From positions 1-64,000 of IMG/VR virus record IMGVR_UViG_3300025401_000027: a DNA stretch of 64,000 nt; one strand, given 5' to 3'. Shown here in pieces: positions 29,814 through 38,565 of this stretch. Source of the stretch: a virus. The notes beneath the pieces are model-generated. The model was given only the letters and a program-made list of their open reading frames with translations. It did no database searches and was not told the origin of the DNA. Within the stretch, counting starts at the first letter, position 1; each line of letters opens with the position of its first letter. Made by a program: the position numbers and the translations under genes.

Positions 29814-29844
29814 CAAATATACACCATAAAATTTAAGAACACAA
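29814..29844 (-). promoter_or_regulatory. Bacteroidota-type promoter for the SSB/replication operon
   Basis: On the minus strand TTG (29844-29842) is followed after 20 bases by TATATTTG (29821-29814), a full match to the TAnnTTTG -7 element with a -33 TTG. It lies between the terminator of the preceding gene and the SSB start, about 108 bases upstream of the ATG. Confidence 0.8.
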
Positions 29845-29874
29845 CCTTTATTAAAAAAAAAATATATTAAATAA

Positions 29875-29902
29875 AAAAGGTGCTATTAAGCACCTCTTTT
29901 TT
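29875..29902 (-). terminator. Intrinsic terminator after the acidic protein gene
   Basis: The stem GGTGCT / AGCACC with loop ATTA is flanked by A6 and T6 runs. It lies 15 bases past the stop at 29917 and just upstream of the SSB promoter, so it separates two transcription units. Confidence 0.82.
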
Positions 29903-29916
29903 ATATTTTATTTTGA

Positions 29917-30714
29917 TTAGTAGATATCTTCTTCTTCGTAATCGTTTCTTTCATCTTCTTCTTCATCTGGAACATTAAATGAATTCTTTACATTACTATC
30001 TAAAAATTCGTCATCAATATCGCTTTTAGTTAGAATATATTCTTTGTGTTTTTTATCGGTAACACCAGTATCATAACCATCAACATCTTTCCAATAATCT
30101 TTTAGTTTTATATTAAATGGTGCTGAATCTAAAGACCTAAGTTCTAATTTTTCATTAGGTGTTGGGTTTCTTTTAGCGATTTCTTTTTCAAGTGAATCAA
30201 TTTTATGACTAATACTAGCCATTGAATCGATTTTTCTTTCTAATTCGCTAAACTTATTCATAAGCTTACTAGCTTTATGACCAGCTACATCAGCAGCTTT
30301 TTTGGCATCTTTAGTGTTATCAACCAATTGTGTTACGTCAACATCAACCTCATCTTCTTCTGGTGCTTCAGTATCAGCTGTTTCCATATCGTTTGTATCA
30401 GCTGTTTCCATATCGTCAACACCACTTTCATCATCAGCTGTAGCGTTAGGTCCAGCGGCAGCATCTTGTGGTGCTGGTTCTGGATTAGCTGTCTTTGAAT
30501 CATCGGCTGGTTTAGCATCTGCTGGTGGAACAGTATTTGCATCACCACCAAAATCTATATCAGCATCATTTGATTCTTCGTCAGCTTCATCAACATTACC
30601 TAAGATAAGGTTATCATCATTTTTAGGTTCTTCAGTATAAAAACTGTATTCAGAAAGAAGTCTAAATCTCTTTAAAGCTTCTTGTAACATTTTTGGGTCT
30701 GTTTTTTTTGCCAT
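29917..30714 (-). CDS. Acidic coiled-coil protein, unknown
   Basis: The protein has 265 residues. Residues about 40-125 are Asp/Glu/Ala/Pro rich and include the repeat DDMETADTNDMETADT; residues about 135-185 are predicted coiled coil (SKLMNKFSELERKIDSMASI); the C-terminus is again highly acidic. Such composition is seen in prohead core/scaffold proteins and in disordered virion proteins, but no capsid genes are nearby. It is the last gene before a terminator and the SSB promoter. Function is not assigned. Confidence 0.55.
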   Translation of the reverse strand: MAKKTDPKMLQEALKRFRLLSEYSFYTEEPKNDDNLILGNVDEADEESNDADIDFGGDANTVPPADAKPADDSKTANPEPAPQDAAAGPNATADDESGVDDMETADTNDMETADTEAPEEDEVDVDVTQLVDNTKDAKKAADVAGHKASKLMNKFSELERKIDSMASISHKIDSLEKEIAKRNPTPNEKLELRSLDSAPFNIKLKDYWKDVDGYDTGVTDKKHKEYILTKSDIDDEFLDSNVKNSFNVPDEEEDERNDYEEEDIY

Positions 30715-30716
30715 AA

Positions 30717-30908
30717 TTAAATTAATAGTTGTCTACCGTCTTCAACGATTATCTTTTTATTGATTCTTTCAACAATACTCTTATCATTTTTAATAATGCA
30801 AGTACCTGAACTGCAATCCATTTCTTGATTTTGTTCATTTGTTGTTGGTTGATTTAAAAAAGCATCTATGGCTTTTTTAACATTTTTTTCATTTGTTTGT
30901 GTATTCAT
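30717..30908 (-). CDS. Small unknown protein with a Cys pair
   Basis: The protein has 63 residues, starts MNTQTNEKNVKKAIDAFLNQ and contains CSSGTC in the middle. It is followed after two bases by the acidic protein gene. A GATATTTATA element lies 28 bases before the start. No family is recognised. Confidence 0.5.
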   Translation of the reverse strand: MNTQTNEKNVKKAIDAFLNQPTTNEQNQEMDCSSGTCIIKNDKSIVERINKKIIVEDGRQLLI

Positions 30909-30935
30909 GGTGAAAAATTTATTTATATTATACTA

Positions 30936-30945
30936 TATAAATATC
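30936..30945 (-). promoter_or_regulatory. Putative phage late promoter element GATATTTATA
   Basis: The minus strand reads GATATTTATA 28 bases upstream of the 63-residue gene. The same ten bases occur upstream of the tape-measure, tube and 1041-residue genes. The promoter role is inferred from recurrence. Confidence 0.4.
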
Positions 30946-30954
30946 TTAAATTAA

Positions 30955-31356
30955 TTAAAAAATTCGTTTTATGTTTAAAAAAACCAATTCTTTATTATCC
31001 ACGAGAATAAATTTGTTTTGATATTTTGACCAATTGATTTTAATTGATTTATAATCAATGTTACCCTTAGACTCAGGGTATTCGGAATCTATTAGACTAT
31101 TAAGAGCATTTATTGTATATAACGCATCACCCTTTTTATGGATAATTATAGCGTTAGGAAATAATTCTTTTAAATCTAATCGTTTACCATCTGGTAAATT
31201 CAATCTGAATGTTAAGATGACTTTAGATTCATCATCAACGTTATCGTATCTAAAAACTTTATTCCTTGGAATTTCAAATTTATTTTCTAGGTAATTTAGG
31301 AACCAATCAACTCTTTCTGGGAAAATAAATGATGCTAATAATAATGTTTTATCCAT
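30955..31356 (-). CDS. Unknown small protein
   Basis: The protein has 133 residues (MDKTLLLASFIFPERVDWFL...). It overlaps the end of the upstream 197-residue gene by eight bases, so both are translationally coupled. It has a hydrophobic N-terminus but too short for a confident membrane helix, and otherwise looks like a soluble alpha/beta protein. No known motif is seen. Confidence 0.55.
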   Translation of the reverse strand: MDKTLLLASFIFPERVDWFLNYLENKFEIPRNKVFRYDNVDDESKVILTFRLNLPDGKRLDLKELFPNAIIIHKKGDALYTINALNSLIDSEYPESKGNIDYKSIKINWSKYQNKFILVDNKELVFLNIKRIF

Positions 31357-31942
31357 GTTCTATCGAATATAAAAAAGGTATGTACTTGATTTGATTTTCA
31401 AATACTTCAACCCTATGTTTATATTCTATAAATATCATATCTTTATTCAAAAAGATACTTGTTTTTGTTTTTATTTTTGATAATATTTTTTCACGGCTAA
31501 AACCCATAAATTCTAGTAAGGAAATATCAACACCTAGTATAAAATTTTCAATGTAAATATAAACCATATTTTCATGGTGATAGCTTATTGATTTACTTGA
31601 GCTTATTTTTTTAAGTAATTTCTTTATTGATTTGGGTGTTAATGCGAATGGGTCTATAAAATGATAGACGATATCCTTAATAAGATTATTATAGCAATTT
31701 TGTATGAAGTAATAAATATCTTCTTCGTGAACATTTCTTCTTTCTGTTTTTTTAAATGTCCAAAAAAGATTATCAGATAGTTTTTTATCTATTATATCAT
31801 AGTCTGGGTAGTTTTGTCTTACGTAATCCCACCCAATAATTAATGTAGGTAATCCTTGAATAATTTTATCCAAGGATTGAACCACATTAAAATCTTCAGA
31901 AACACTTATATTTGTTGTTGAAACAATATTACCAATCTTCAT
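31349..31942 (-). CDS. Unknown protein, probably leaderless mRNA
   Basis: The protein has 197 residues and begins MKIGNIVSTTNISVSEDFNV. It is Lys/Ile/Ser/Tyr rich and probably alpha/beta, with no catalytic motif that I can name. A Bacteroidota-type promoter ends only five bases before the ATG, so transcription should begin at or next to the start codon. It heads a small operon of four genes running to the terminator at 29875-29902. An early role, for example in host takeover, is inferred from the host-type promoter alone. Confidence 0.55.
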   Translation of the reverse strand: MKIGNIVSTTNISVSEDFNVVQSLDKIIQGLPTLIIGWDYVRQNYPDYDIIDKKLSDNLFWTFKKTERRNVHEEDIYYFIQNCYNNLIKDIVYHFIDPFALTPKSIKKLLKKISSSKSISYHHENMVYIYIENFILGVDISLLEFMGFSREKILSKIKTKTSIFLNKDMIFIEYKHRVEVFENQIKYIPFLYSIEHG

Positions 31943-31947
31943 GTCGG

Positions 31948-31977
31948 CAAATATACGAAATAATTTTTAATTACCAA
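31948..31977 (-). promoter_or_regulatory. Bacteroidota-type promoter giving a leaderless start
   Basis: TTG (31977-31975) and TATATTTG (31955-31948) are 19 bases apart on the minus strand. The -7 element ends five bases before ATG at 31942. The promoter overlaps the stop codon region of the hub gene. Confidence 0.75.
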
Positions 31978-34900
31978 GCTAGTGGGTCACTTTGATTATT
32001 AAATCTATTGAAAAAATCATTAGCAAATCCTTGTCTTTTTATTATAACTGGTGAATCTCTTCTTTTACAATTATCACATATTTCTACTTTATTAGCCCAG
32101 AAAAATGCTGAATCATTTGCTGAATTTATTATACTAAGTTGTTTAACATAATTTTTAAAGTCTGGATTTTTACCATTATTATTTACAATAGAATTTAATT
32201 GAGAACTAGTATCATTACCAACAATACTACCCATTTGTGATGCTGCTGTAGCTTTATCTCGACTAGTTGGAACATTACCAATTTGTTTGAATATATCTTG
32301 AATACCGTTCCATTGAATTAAACCAAAAGCATATTGATGATTTGAATCTGCGGTTATTTGAGTCGGATTAAAATCAGATTCTGCTTGAATATTTCCCATA
32401 ATACCAGCTGTAATTTCTTTTGCTTTACTAGAATATTTACCATTTTCATAAGACGTAAAATAATCTTTAAAGAAATTTTTAACAGTTAATTGATTAGCAC
32501 TTAATTGTTTACTAGTTTGTTTTGTATTAATTGATGTAATTTGATTTACTGAATCTATTGGGTAATCAGATAAGTTAGTTTTATGGTCGTAATATACACC
32601 ACCAGTATTTTTAGTTAATAATTTGTAATCATTTCCAACTGGAAATTTAACATTATCTGTGATAAACCCATCATCCAATGTAATTGTACTAATATTTACA
32701 GTATTACCATTTACACCCCTAACGTTACCACCCATTAATTTAGCGACATTACCGTTAACTTCATATATCACATTGGAATGTGATTTATAAAAACCACCAG
32801 GTCTAGAAAAAGTTAAAATGTCACCAACCTCTGCTTTTATTTTTAAACCAGAATTAAGTGGAAAAACCTCATAACCACTCTCACCATTCATTGCCTGTGT
32901 TACATAACCACAATGTGATTCATTTATTGGAAAAGTATTATCAGCAGAATACATTACATACGATATAAAAGCCGCACTCCATTGTGTATAATCTGGTGAA
33001 CCTATTTTATTAAAATAATCATTAATTCTATTATTCATTTTAGGTGTTGTGTATGTACCATTACCAAATGTTTTATACTCAGCTAAAGCTGTTTTTGGTA
33101 CATTTGTTTCTAAATTTGTTGAAATAGGTGTACCAGTTGTACGAACAATAGTATTATTACTTGGTAAATTTCTATACAGTATTGCGTGATACTTATCAAC
33201 ATAATTTTTTGTTAAGTCTATGCTTTGTGGTTGAACACTATAACCATAACTAGTTAATAAATCGGCAACAATTTCTGATTGTGTAAGAAGTGGTGTTTTT
33301 CCAGATTTTATCCTAGTACCATTAAATGTTGTTGACATATGGTTTGGTTTAATCGAATGTGTAACTTTTGTAATTAAATAAGCACCATGAAATAATGGTA
33401 TATTTTCTAATTGAAAATACATCATTGGTTGAATCATGGCATTACCAAGCATTTCAACTTCAGCTTTATAACTTCTAACTGAATAAACGTCATAAAGATT
33501 TTGACCAGCATATGTAAGATTTGTTTTACCAAGACTATTTGCTATATTATCAACAACTAATAATGATTCGGCCGTTTCACTAAACTCAGCTTGGTCTAAT
33601 TTTACATCCTTAAATATATTTTGATTTTGTTGACCATATCTAACAACAAAAGCAGCATGTACATCTTCCCAATCTTTAGCTAAATTTGAGAAATCTTGTG
33701 GTAAATTCTTACCATTTAAATCAAACCCATCATTTGGATGACCATAATCTTGGTCATTATCAAAATCTAATTTAGTTGATGTTTGACCAACATAAACGCA
33801 AACAAATGATGGTCCTTGTACTGTCCTAGTTGAAGCCTCGTAATATGTATAGGGTGTAAACATATTAACAACCTCATCTGGATTATTATAGTCAACAAAT
33901 GATGGTAATGCAATAAAATTAAAATGATTATCTGTAAGTATTCGACCAGCCATATCATAAAAATTTATATTAGGGCTATTTATAATCATTTTATAAAAAC
34001 TTAATGGATTAATATTAAATAATTTACTAATATCATTAAAATTTTTATCTAAAAATCTGAAACTATCTATTAATCTTGGTGTATTATAACCACCGAGATT
34101 TTTAGCTATATCAGTATCTTTTTTTAATCTATCACCAACTGAAGTACCTTGAGTACAGCACTGAAATATTACATCGTTAGAACCATTAGTATATTTGTTT
34201 TCTAAAACGTTAATCCACTTCTCATATATTTTTTTTAATGTTCTATAAGTTTCAAATTTAATTGCTAATTCTTGTGTTTGTGAAACTGAAGAACTTTGTG
34301 TATTGGTAACATTAGTATTAGTAATACCTTTAAATGCTTTTAAATAATTAATGATTACAGAACTAGGTATATTAATTGTATAATTAATAGTAACACCATT
34401 ATTATAATTATCATTAAAAATATCATCGCTCCATATTAAATATGAATCATTTGATATATACGTATAATCAAAAATTAAATTTTTTAATATTTTTGATTGT
34501 GAGCTGCCATCAGCATATTCTAAAAATAATGAATAGCCAACCCAATAATCAACATTATTATTAGCATCATTAACAGTATTTGCATATGTGATAACTTTAT
34601 AATCAGTTATTTTACCATTTTTTGGTAAGTCAAAATTATTTAAAATTGTATCAACATTTTTAGTTCCATTTACAATATTTTTAAATGAATTTTCCCAAGT
34701 AGATTTAGGTTTTATTTGACAATATTGATTCACATCATTATCATATGTTAGAGAAAAATTTAAAAATTCTTGAATAAACGAATCCTTAACGGATTGTGGT
34801 AAATTTAGTAAAGTGTCTTCTAATTTAGCATAATTAGAAAATTCTTTAGCACCAAAAGCCATTGAAGATAAAATATCTTTAATATCAACTCTTAGATATT

Positions 34901-37900
34901 CATCGGTTTTTGGAATGTGACCATTTGAATCACTATTAAAAACTGGTATATAGTTATCATTACTTGGTCCCCAATCTATTATATCTTTACCAAGTAAACC
35001 TTCTTGATATCTAAGTAATAAACCACCGATAAATGCTGGGAATAATTTAGGTACTTGAATAAAACCAGTCCTATATTTAAAAATACTTCGTATTTTATCA
35101 TCATTAAAAATACCAAATTTAAATGCGCCTGGTTTACTTGAATAAATTAAACCTCTCCATGGTAGTGAATGTAAAAATAAAAATGTTTGTCCAGTTATGC
35201 TTTGTTTATTATACAAACGAGAACCAAATAAACTAATCAATGTTTCTTGAGTTTCAGGTTCATTATTATTCAGTATGTTTGATGCGGTACTGAATGTAGC
35301 ATATGGGTATTCAGCATTATTTAAATCAGATATTAATTGTATATTTGCACCAAAATTTTGCCTAGTATTATAATTAGGGGTTGTATTTTGTGATTTATTT
35401 GGTCCAGCAATGAAAATACTATTTAATTCGTCTATTGTAACATAAGGTGAACTAGAAGTTATTTCTTTAAAATTATTATTTTTAATATCATAATCAGTTG
35501 TATAACCAACACCATCATAATTTCTTGGATACGTTAAGTAACCAATGTTAGTATTTGGGTTAATTGCATTATCAAAAAATAAACTATAAAAATATAAAGT
35601 CGTTGCATTATTTTTTAAAGTATATATTGAATTAGAATAATCAATTGTTGTAAATTCTTGAACACCATATTTACCAGCATTAGCTAAAAAACCAACATCA
35701 ATTAAATTATCAGGTGTTGGTGTTGGTGTTAACTTTAAATCAGATAATTTTTTAAAATTAATTGGTTTTGCTGCTTTTATTACATTAGGTGTTTGTGTAT
35801 CATATTGGTTTTTATCTATAAAATCTAAATATCTGGGTATTGTGTTAGGGTCATAACCAATACCACCATCAAATGGTGATTTATCAAGTTTATCAGCTGA
35901 TAATGCTGGTCCAAATAGATTATTTAAATAAAAATCATTTTTTTTAATATCTTCATTGGTAATATCACTACTTATTAAATGATAATCTTCAAAAAAATTC
36001 GCAGTAACTGTTTGACTAGTATTTGAAGTATTAACATTTGAGGTAGTTTTTGGTTTTGACTTTATTGGTACAAAACTACCCCTAAAATTATTATTTGAAT
36101 CAAATATTTGTACATCATTTATTTTTAAATCTAAAATACTATTTGTTGAGATGATTGAATTTAATTGTAAGTTAACTGCCGATATTAAATTATTATTATT
36201 TTGATAAGCGGATATGAAATTTGCCGCTTCTTTATCTGCAAAGCCATCACCATTACTGTTAGTTATTTCAGCTTCTGATATAAGTCTATTTGAAAACCCT
36301 AAAAAGGTAACAGCTCTAATAACTATATAATTTATTATATCTAAATTTGTTGCATTATTCCCTAATCTATTATATGGATTTGTTTCATTGGTTTCATTAA
36401 AACCAATAAAATTTATTGATGAATCAACTGGGTTACTGGCAAACCAATTGGCTGTATTTGGTCCACCAACACTTGAATTATTAACTAATTCATTTTCTTT
36501 AAAACCTTGATATAATGCATTAACTAATTGAATTTCTGGTACATTATCTGGATTTTTAACACCATTTGGTCCACCAATATATGTTTCTTCACCATTTAAA
36601 ACATATTCTGGCCAAGGATATATTACAGTTGGGTTATTTGATGAATTATTATTTTTATTATTTTTATTATTTAATATATCTAAATTTTCTATACCTAAAC
36701 CCAATAATTCTTTAACTCTATTATTTTCTTGATATCTTTGTGATGTTTCGATTAATTGTTGTAAGAATATTTCAATACCAGTTGTAAAAACACTTAGCAT
36801 ACCTCTTATTGAGGTATCAACGTTTAAACTTTTTAAATTTGTTTCAGCGGCTGAAACTAATTGAAGATTTAAATCTTTATTTAATGAATCAATAGCACTA
36901 TTTTTATTATTAACATATATTGATAATAAAGAGTTAAAATCATAAAAAAATACGGTTGAATTTTTATCTGAAATGCTATTGGAAACGTTAATTAAATTTT
37001 TTATTATTTCATCTAAAATATCGGTTGATTTAGAATCAACGTTATATGCTGAACTTATTGTATTATATAAATCAACTTTATTTGTTGGGTTTATTAAATC
37101 ATTTAATTTAATATTTAATACATTTGGTTTTTTATCACTTGTTGTATCAGAATATTGTAAATTATCCAAAAATTTATTTGTTCTAACGTCAGTATCAAAA
37201 GTTAATAATAATTTATTAAAATCAGTACTAAAAGTTTGTAATGTTTTATCATCAACAGCACCATTTAATATTGAAATATTATAAGTATTGCTATTGCTAG
37301 GGTCATTAGCATTACCACTATTTAATAAACTTGTATTTGACGTATTAAAAGAATTAATTGTTGAAGTTATTAAAGTTTTTATTGAACTAACATCTGATTG
37401 AATAGTTGGTAAAGCCTTAATCTTTTTATCTAATTCTGGTGGTATATCAGTACCACTACCACCCCTATCAATATTTCCAATATCTGATAATAATTTATTA
37501 ATTGATGGTATACCACTATAATTTGATGATAATAATTCTTTACCCCTAGTAGTTTCTTCAGCTGCTCTCATATAACCTAAAATCATATCAGATAGCATTG
37601 CGTATGTATAACCAACAAATTGTGCCGCTATTTCAAAATTACCAGTTTGAGAATTAAATTTAGTTGTACATTTAATCATATGTAAGCAATATACAACTGG
37701 TTTACCATAATACCCCTTAATTTTTAATTGAAAAATTGGATATGGTAATTTAAAAAAAACACCATATTTTGATTTTGCGCCATTTTGAAATATAGCCGCA
37801 CCTCTAATATCAATAAAGTTGATATTAATCATGGGTGCATATTGTGAATTAAATTCAATGTCAATACTAGTTATACCCAATGCTTCATCAACAGCATTAT

Positions 37901-38255
37901 TATTGGTTGATATATCTGATACATCAGTATAACTTGTCGTTAAATAACTACTTTTTGGGTCATTAGTAACTGTTGAATCATTTTTACCACCGATAAAATT
38001 AACTAAGATTTTTGAATTACCAGCATTAGTATTATTAACTGTAAAATTAGAATTATTACTATTTAAAACTGTTCTGCTAGTTTGATTTGTTTTAAGTTCA
38101 ACTATAATACACAAATCTTCGTTTGGCACAGACATGTTAAATTGACTATTATCATCAAATGAATTACCAGCATATTGATACTCAAAATTATTTGGGTCAA
38201 CTAAATTTAATCTAGTACCAATTGGTTTAATTATTTTTTGACTATTGTTCGCCAT
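31971..38255 (-). CDS. Giant baseplate hub protein with two cell-wall hydrolase domains
   Basis: The protein has 2094 residues. Residues about 120-225 (ITSIDIEFNSQYAPMININF, then a YPIFQLKIKGYYGKP segment) look like a tail-hub beta domain. Residues about 1740-1860 resemble a DUF2272/CHAP-like amidase: 'QWSAAFISYVMYSAD', a central SHCGYV and VGDILTFSRPG.....SHSNVIYEV, with a potential Cys-His pair. Residues about 1940-2060 match the phage tail lysozyme pattern: 'GIMGNIQAESDFNP' with the catalytic Glu candidate, then YAFGLIQWNG. In T4 these roles are shared by gp27 and gp5; here they appear fused. It should sit at the tail tip and open peptidoglycan during injection. It overlaps the gp53-like gene by 14 bases. 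Confidence 0.8.
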   Translation of the reverse strand: MANNSQKIIKPIGTRLNLVDPNNFEYQYAGNSFDDNSQFNMSVPNEDLCIIVELKTNQTSRTVLNSNNSNFTVNNTNAGNSKILVNFIGGKNDSTVTNDPKSSYLTTSYTDVSDISTNNNAVDEALGITSIDIEFNSQYAPMININFIDIRGAAIFQNGAKSKYGVFFKLPYPIFQLKIKGYYGKPVVYCLHMIKCTTKFNSQTGNFEIAAQFVGYTYAMLSDMILGYMRAAEETTRGKELLSSNYSGIPSINKLLSDIGNIDRGGSGTDIPPELDKKIKALPTIQSDVSSIKTLITSTINSFNTSNTSLLNSGNANDPSNSNTYNISILNGAVDDKTLQTFSTDFNKLLLTFDTDVRTNKFLDNLQYSDTTSDKKPNVLNIKLNDLINPTNKVDLYNTISSAYNVDSKSTDILDEIIKNLINVSNSISDKNSTVFFYDFNSLLSIYVNNKNSAIDSLNKDLNLQLVSAAETNLKSLNVDTSIRGMLSVFTTGIEIFLQQLIETSQRYQENNRVKELLGLGIENLDILNNKNNKNNNSSNNPTVIYPWPEYVLNGEETYIGGPNGVKNPDNVPEIQLVNALYQGFKENELVNNSSVGGPNTANWFASNPVDSSINFIGFNETNETNPYNRLGNNATNLDIINYIVIRAVTFLGFSNRLISEAEITNSNGDGFADKEAANFISAYQNNNNLISAVNLQLNSIISTNSILDLKINDVQIFDSNNNFRGSFVPIKSKPKTTSNVNTSNTSQTVTANFFEDYHLISSDITNEDIKKNDFYLNNLFGPALSADKLDKSPFDGGIGYDPNTIPRYLDFIDKNQYDTQTPNVIKAAKPINFKKLSDLKLTPTPTPDNLIDVGFLANAGKYGVQEFTTIDYSNSIYTLKNNATTLYFYSLFFDNAINPNTNIGYLTYPRNYDGVGYTTDYDIKNNNFKEITSSSPYVTIDELNSIFIAGPNKSQNTTPNYNTRQNFGANIQLISDLNNAEYPYATFSTASNILNNNEPETQETLISLFGSRLYNKQSITGQTFLFLHSLPWRGLIYSSKPGAFKFGIFNDDKIRSIFKYRTGFIQVPKLFPAFIGGLLLRYQEGLLGKDIIDWGPSNDNYIPVFNSDSNGHIPKTDEYLRVDIKDILSSMAFGAKEFSNYAKLEDTLLNLPQSVKDSFIQEFLNFSLTYDNDVNQYCQIKPKSTWENSFKNIVNGTKNVDTILNNFDLPKNGKITDYKVITYANTVNDANNNVDYWVGYSLFLEYADGSSQSKILKNLIFDYTYISNDSYLIWSDDIFNDNYNNGVTINYTINIPSSVIINYLKAFKGITNTNVTNTQSSSVSQTQELAIKFETYRTLKKIYEKWINVLENKYTNGSNDVIFQCCTQGTSVGDRLKKDTDIAKNLGGYNTPRLIDSFRFLDKNFNDISKLFNINPLSFYKMIINSPNINFYDMAGRILTDNHFNFIALPSFVDYNNPDEVVNMFTPYTYYEASTRTVQGPSFVCVYVGQTSTKLDFDNDQDYGHPNDGFDLNGKNLPQDFSNLAKDWEDVHAAFVVRYGQQNQNIFKDVKLDQAEFSETAESLLVVDNIANSLGKTNLTYAGQNLYDVYSVRSYKAEVEMLGNAMIQPMMYFQLENIPLFHGAYLITKVTHSIKPNHMSTTFNGTRIKSGKTPLLTQSEIVADLLTSYGYSVQPQSIDLTKNYVDKYHAILYRNLPSNNTIVRTTGTPISTNLETNVPKTALAEYKTFGNGTYTTPKMNNRINDYFNKIGSPDYTQWSAAFISYVMYSADNTFPINESHCGYVTQAMNGESGYEVFPLNSGLKIKAEVGDILTFSRPGGFYKSHSNVIYEVNGNVAKLMGGNVRGVNGNTVNISTITLDDGFITDNVKFPVGNDYKLLTKNTGGVYYDHKTNLSDYPIDSVNQITSINTKQTSKQLSANQLTVKNFFKDYFTSYENGKYSSKAKEITAGIMGNIQAESDFNPTQITADSNHQYAFGLIQWNGIQDIFKQIGNVPTSRDKATAASQMGSIVGNDTSSQLNSIVNNNGKNPDFKNYVKQLSIINSANDSAFFWANKVEICDNCKRRDSPVIIKRQGFANDFFNRFNNQSDPLAW

Positions 38256-38562
38256 ATAAAGACTTGTATGTATTAATCGATGTTATATATCTTTCTATCG
38301 CACTTTCAAATGGAAATGGGATTGTTAAAATTGATTGGTCTTTAATATTAAATTCTAAACCACCAAATTCTTGATTGGCCAATAAAATAAGCCAACCATA
38401 ATAAGGACTATTATAGTATTGATTACTTATAATGTCAAGTCTTGATTTACCTAATTCATAAATAATTTGTTTATCTGATGAAAGTGGTGGTAAAATTAAA
38501 CCTGGTATTGGTTTCATTGCACCATTAACCCTAAAATTATTATATCTATCAAAATATGCCAT
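38242..38562 (-). CDS. gp53: Baseplate wedge protein gp53-like
   Basis: The protein has 106 residues. The segment RLDIISNQYYNSPYYGWLIL followed by LANQEFGG is the conserved gp53/LysM-like motif (Y..P..YW.I...N). The C-terminal YITSINTYKSLYGEQ is probably helical. In T4, gp53 clamps neighbouring wedges around the hub. It is sandwiched between two giant baseplate genes, overlapping the hub start and starting three bases after the upstream stop. Confidence 0.82.
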   Translation of the reverse strand: MAYFDRYNNFRVNGAMKPIPGLILPPLSSDKQIIYELGKSRLDIISNQYYNSPYYGWLILLANQEFGGLEFNIKDQSILTIPFPFESAIERYITSINTYKSLYGEQ

Positions 38563-38565
38563 ATA

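Noticed and set aside
30302-30640. Ser/Ala-rich 112-codon plus-strand frame
   Set aside because: It is the antisense of an acidic Asp/Glu/Ala/Pro-rich gene; such codons yield Ser-rich shadows. No start signal was seen.
29917-30714. Prohead scaffold protein
   Set aside because: Composition is similar, but no capsid, portal or protease genes are nearby, so the specific call is not supported.
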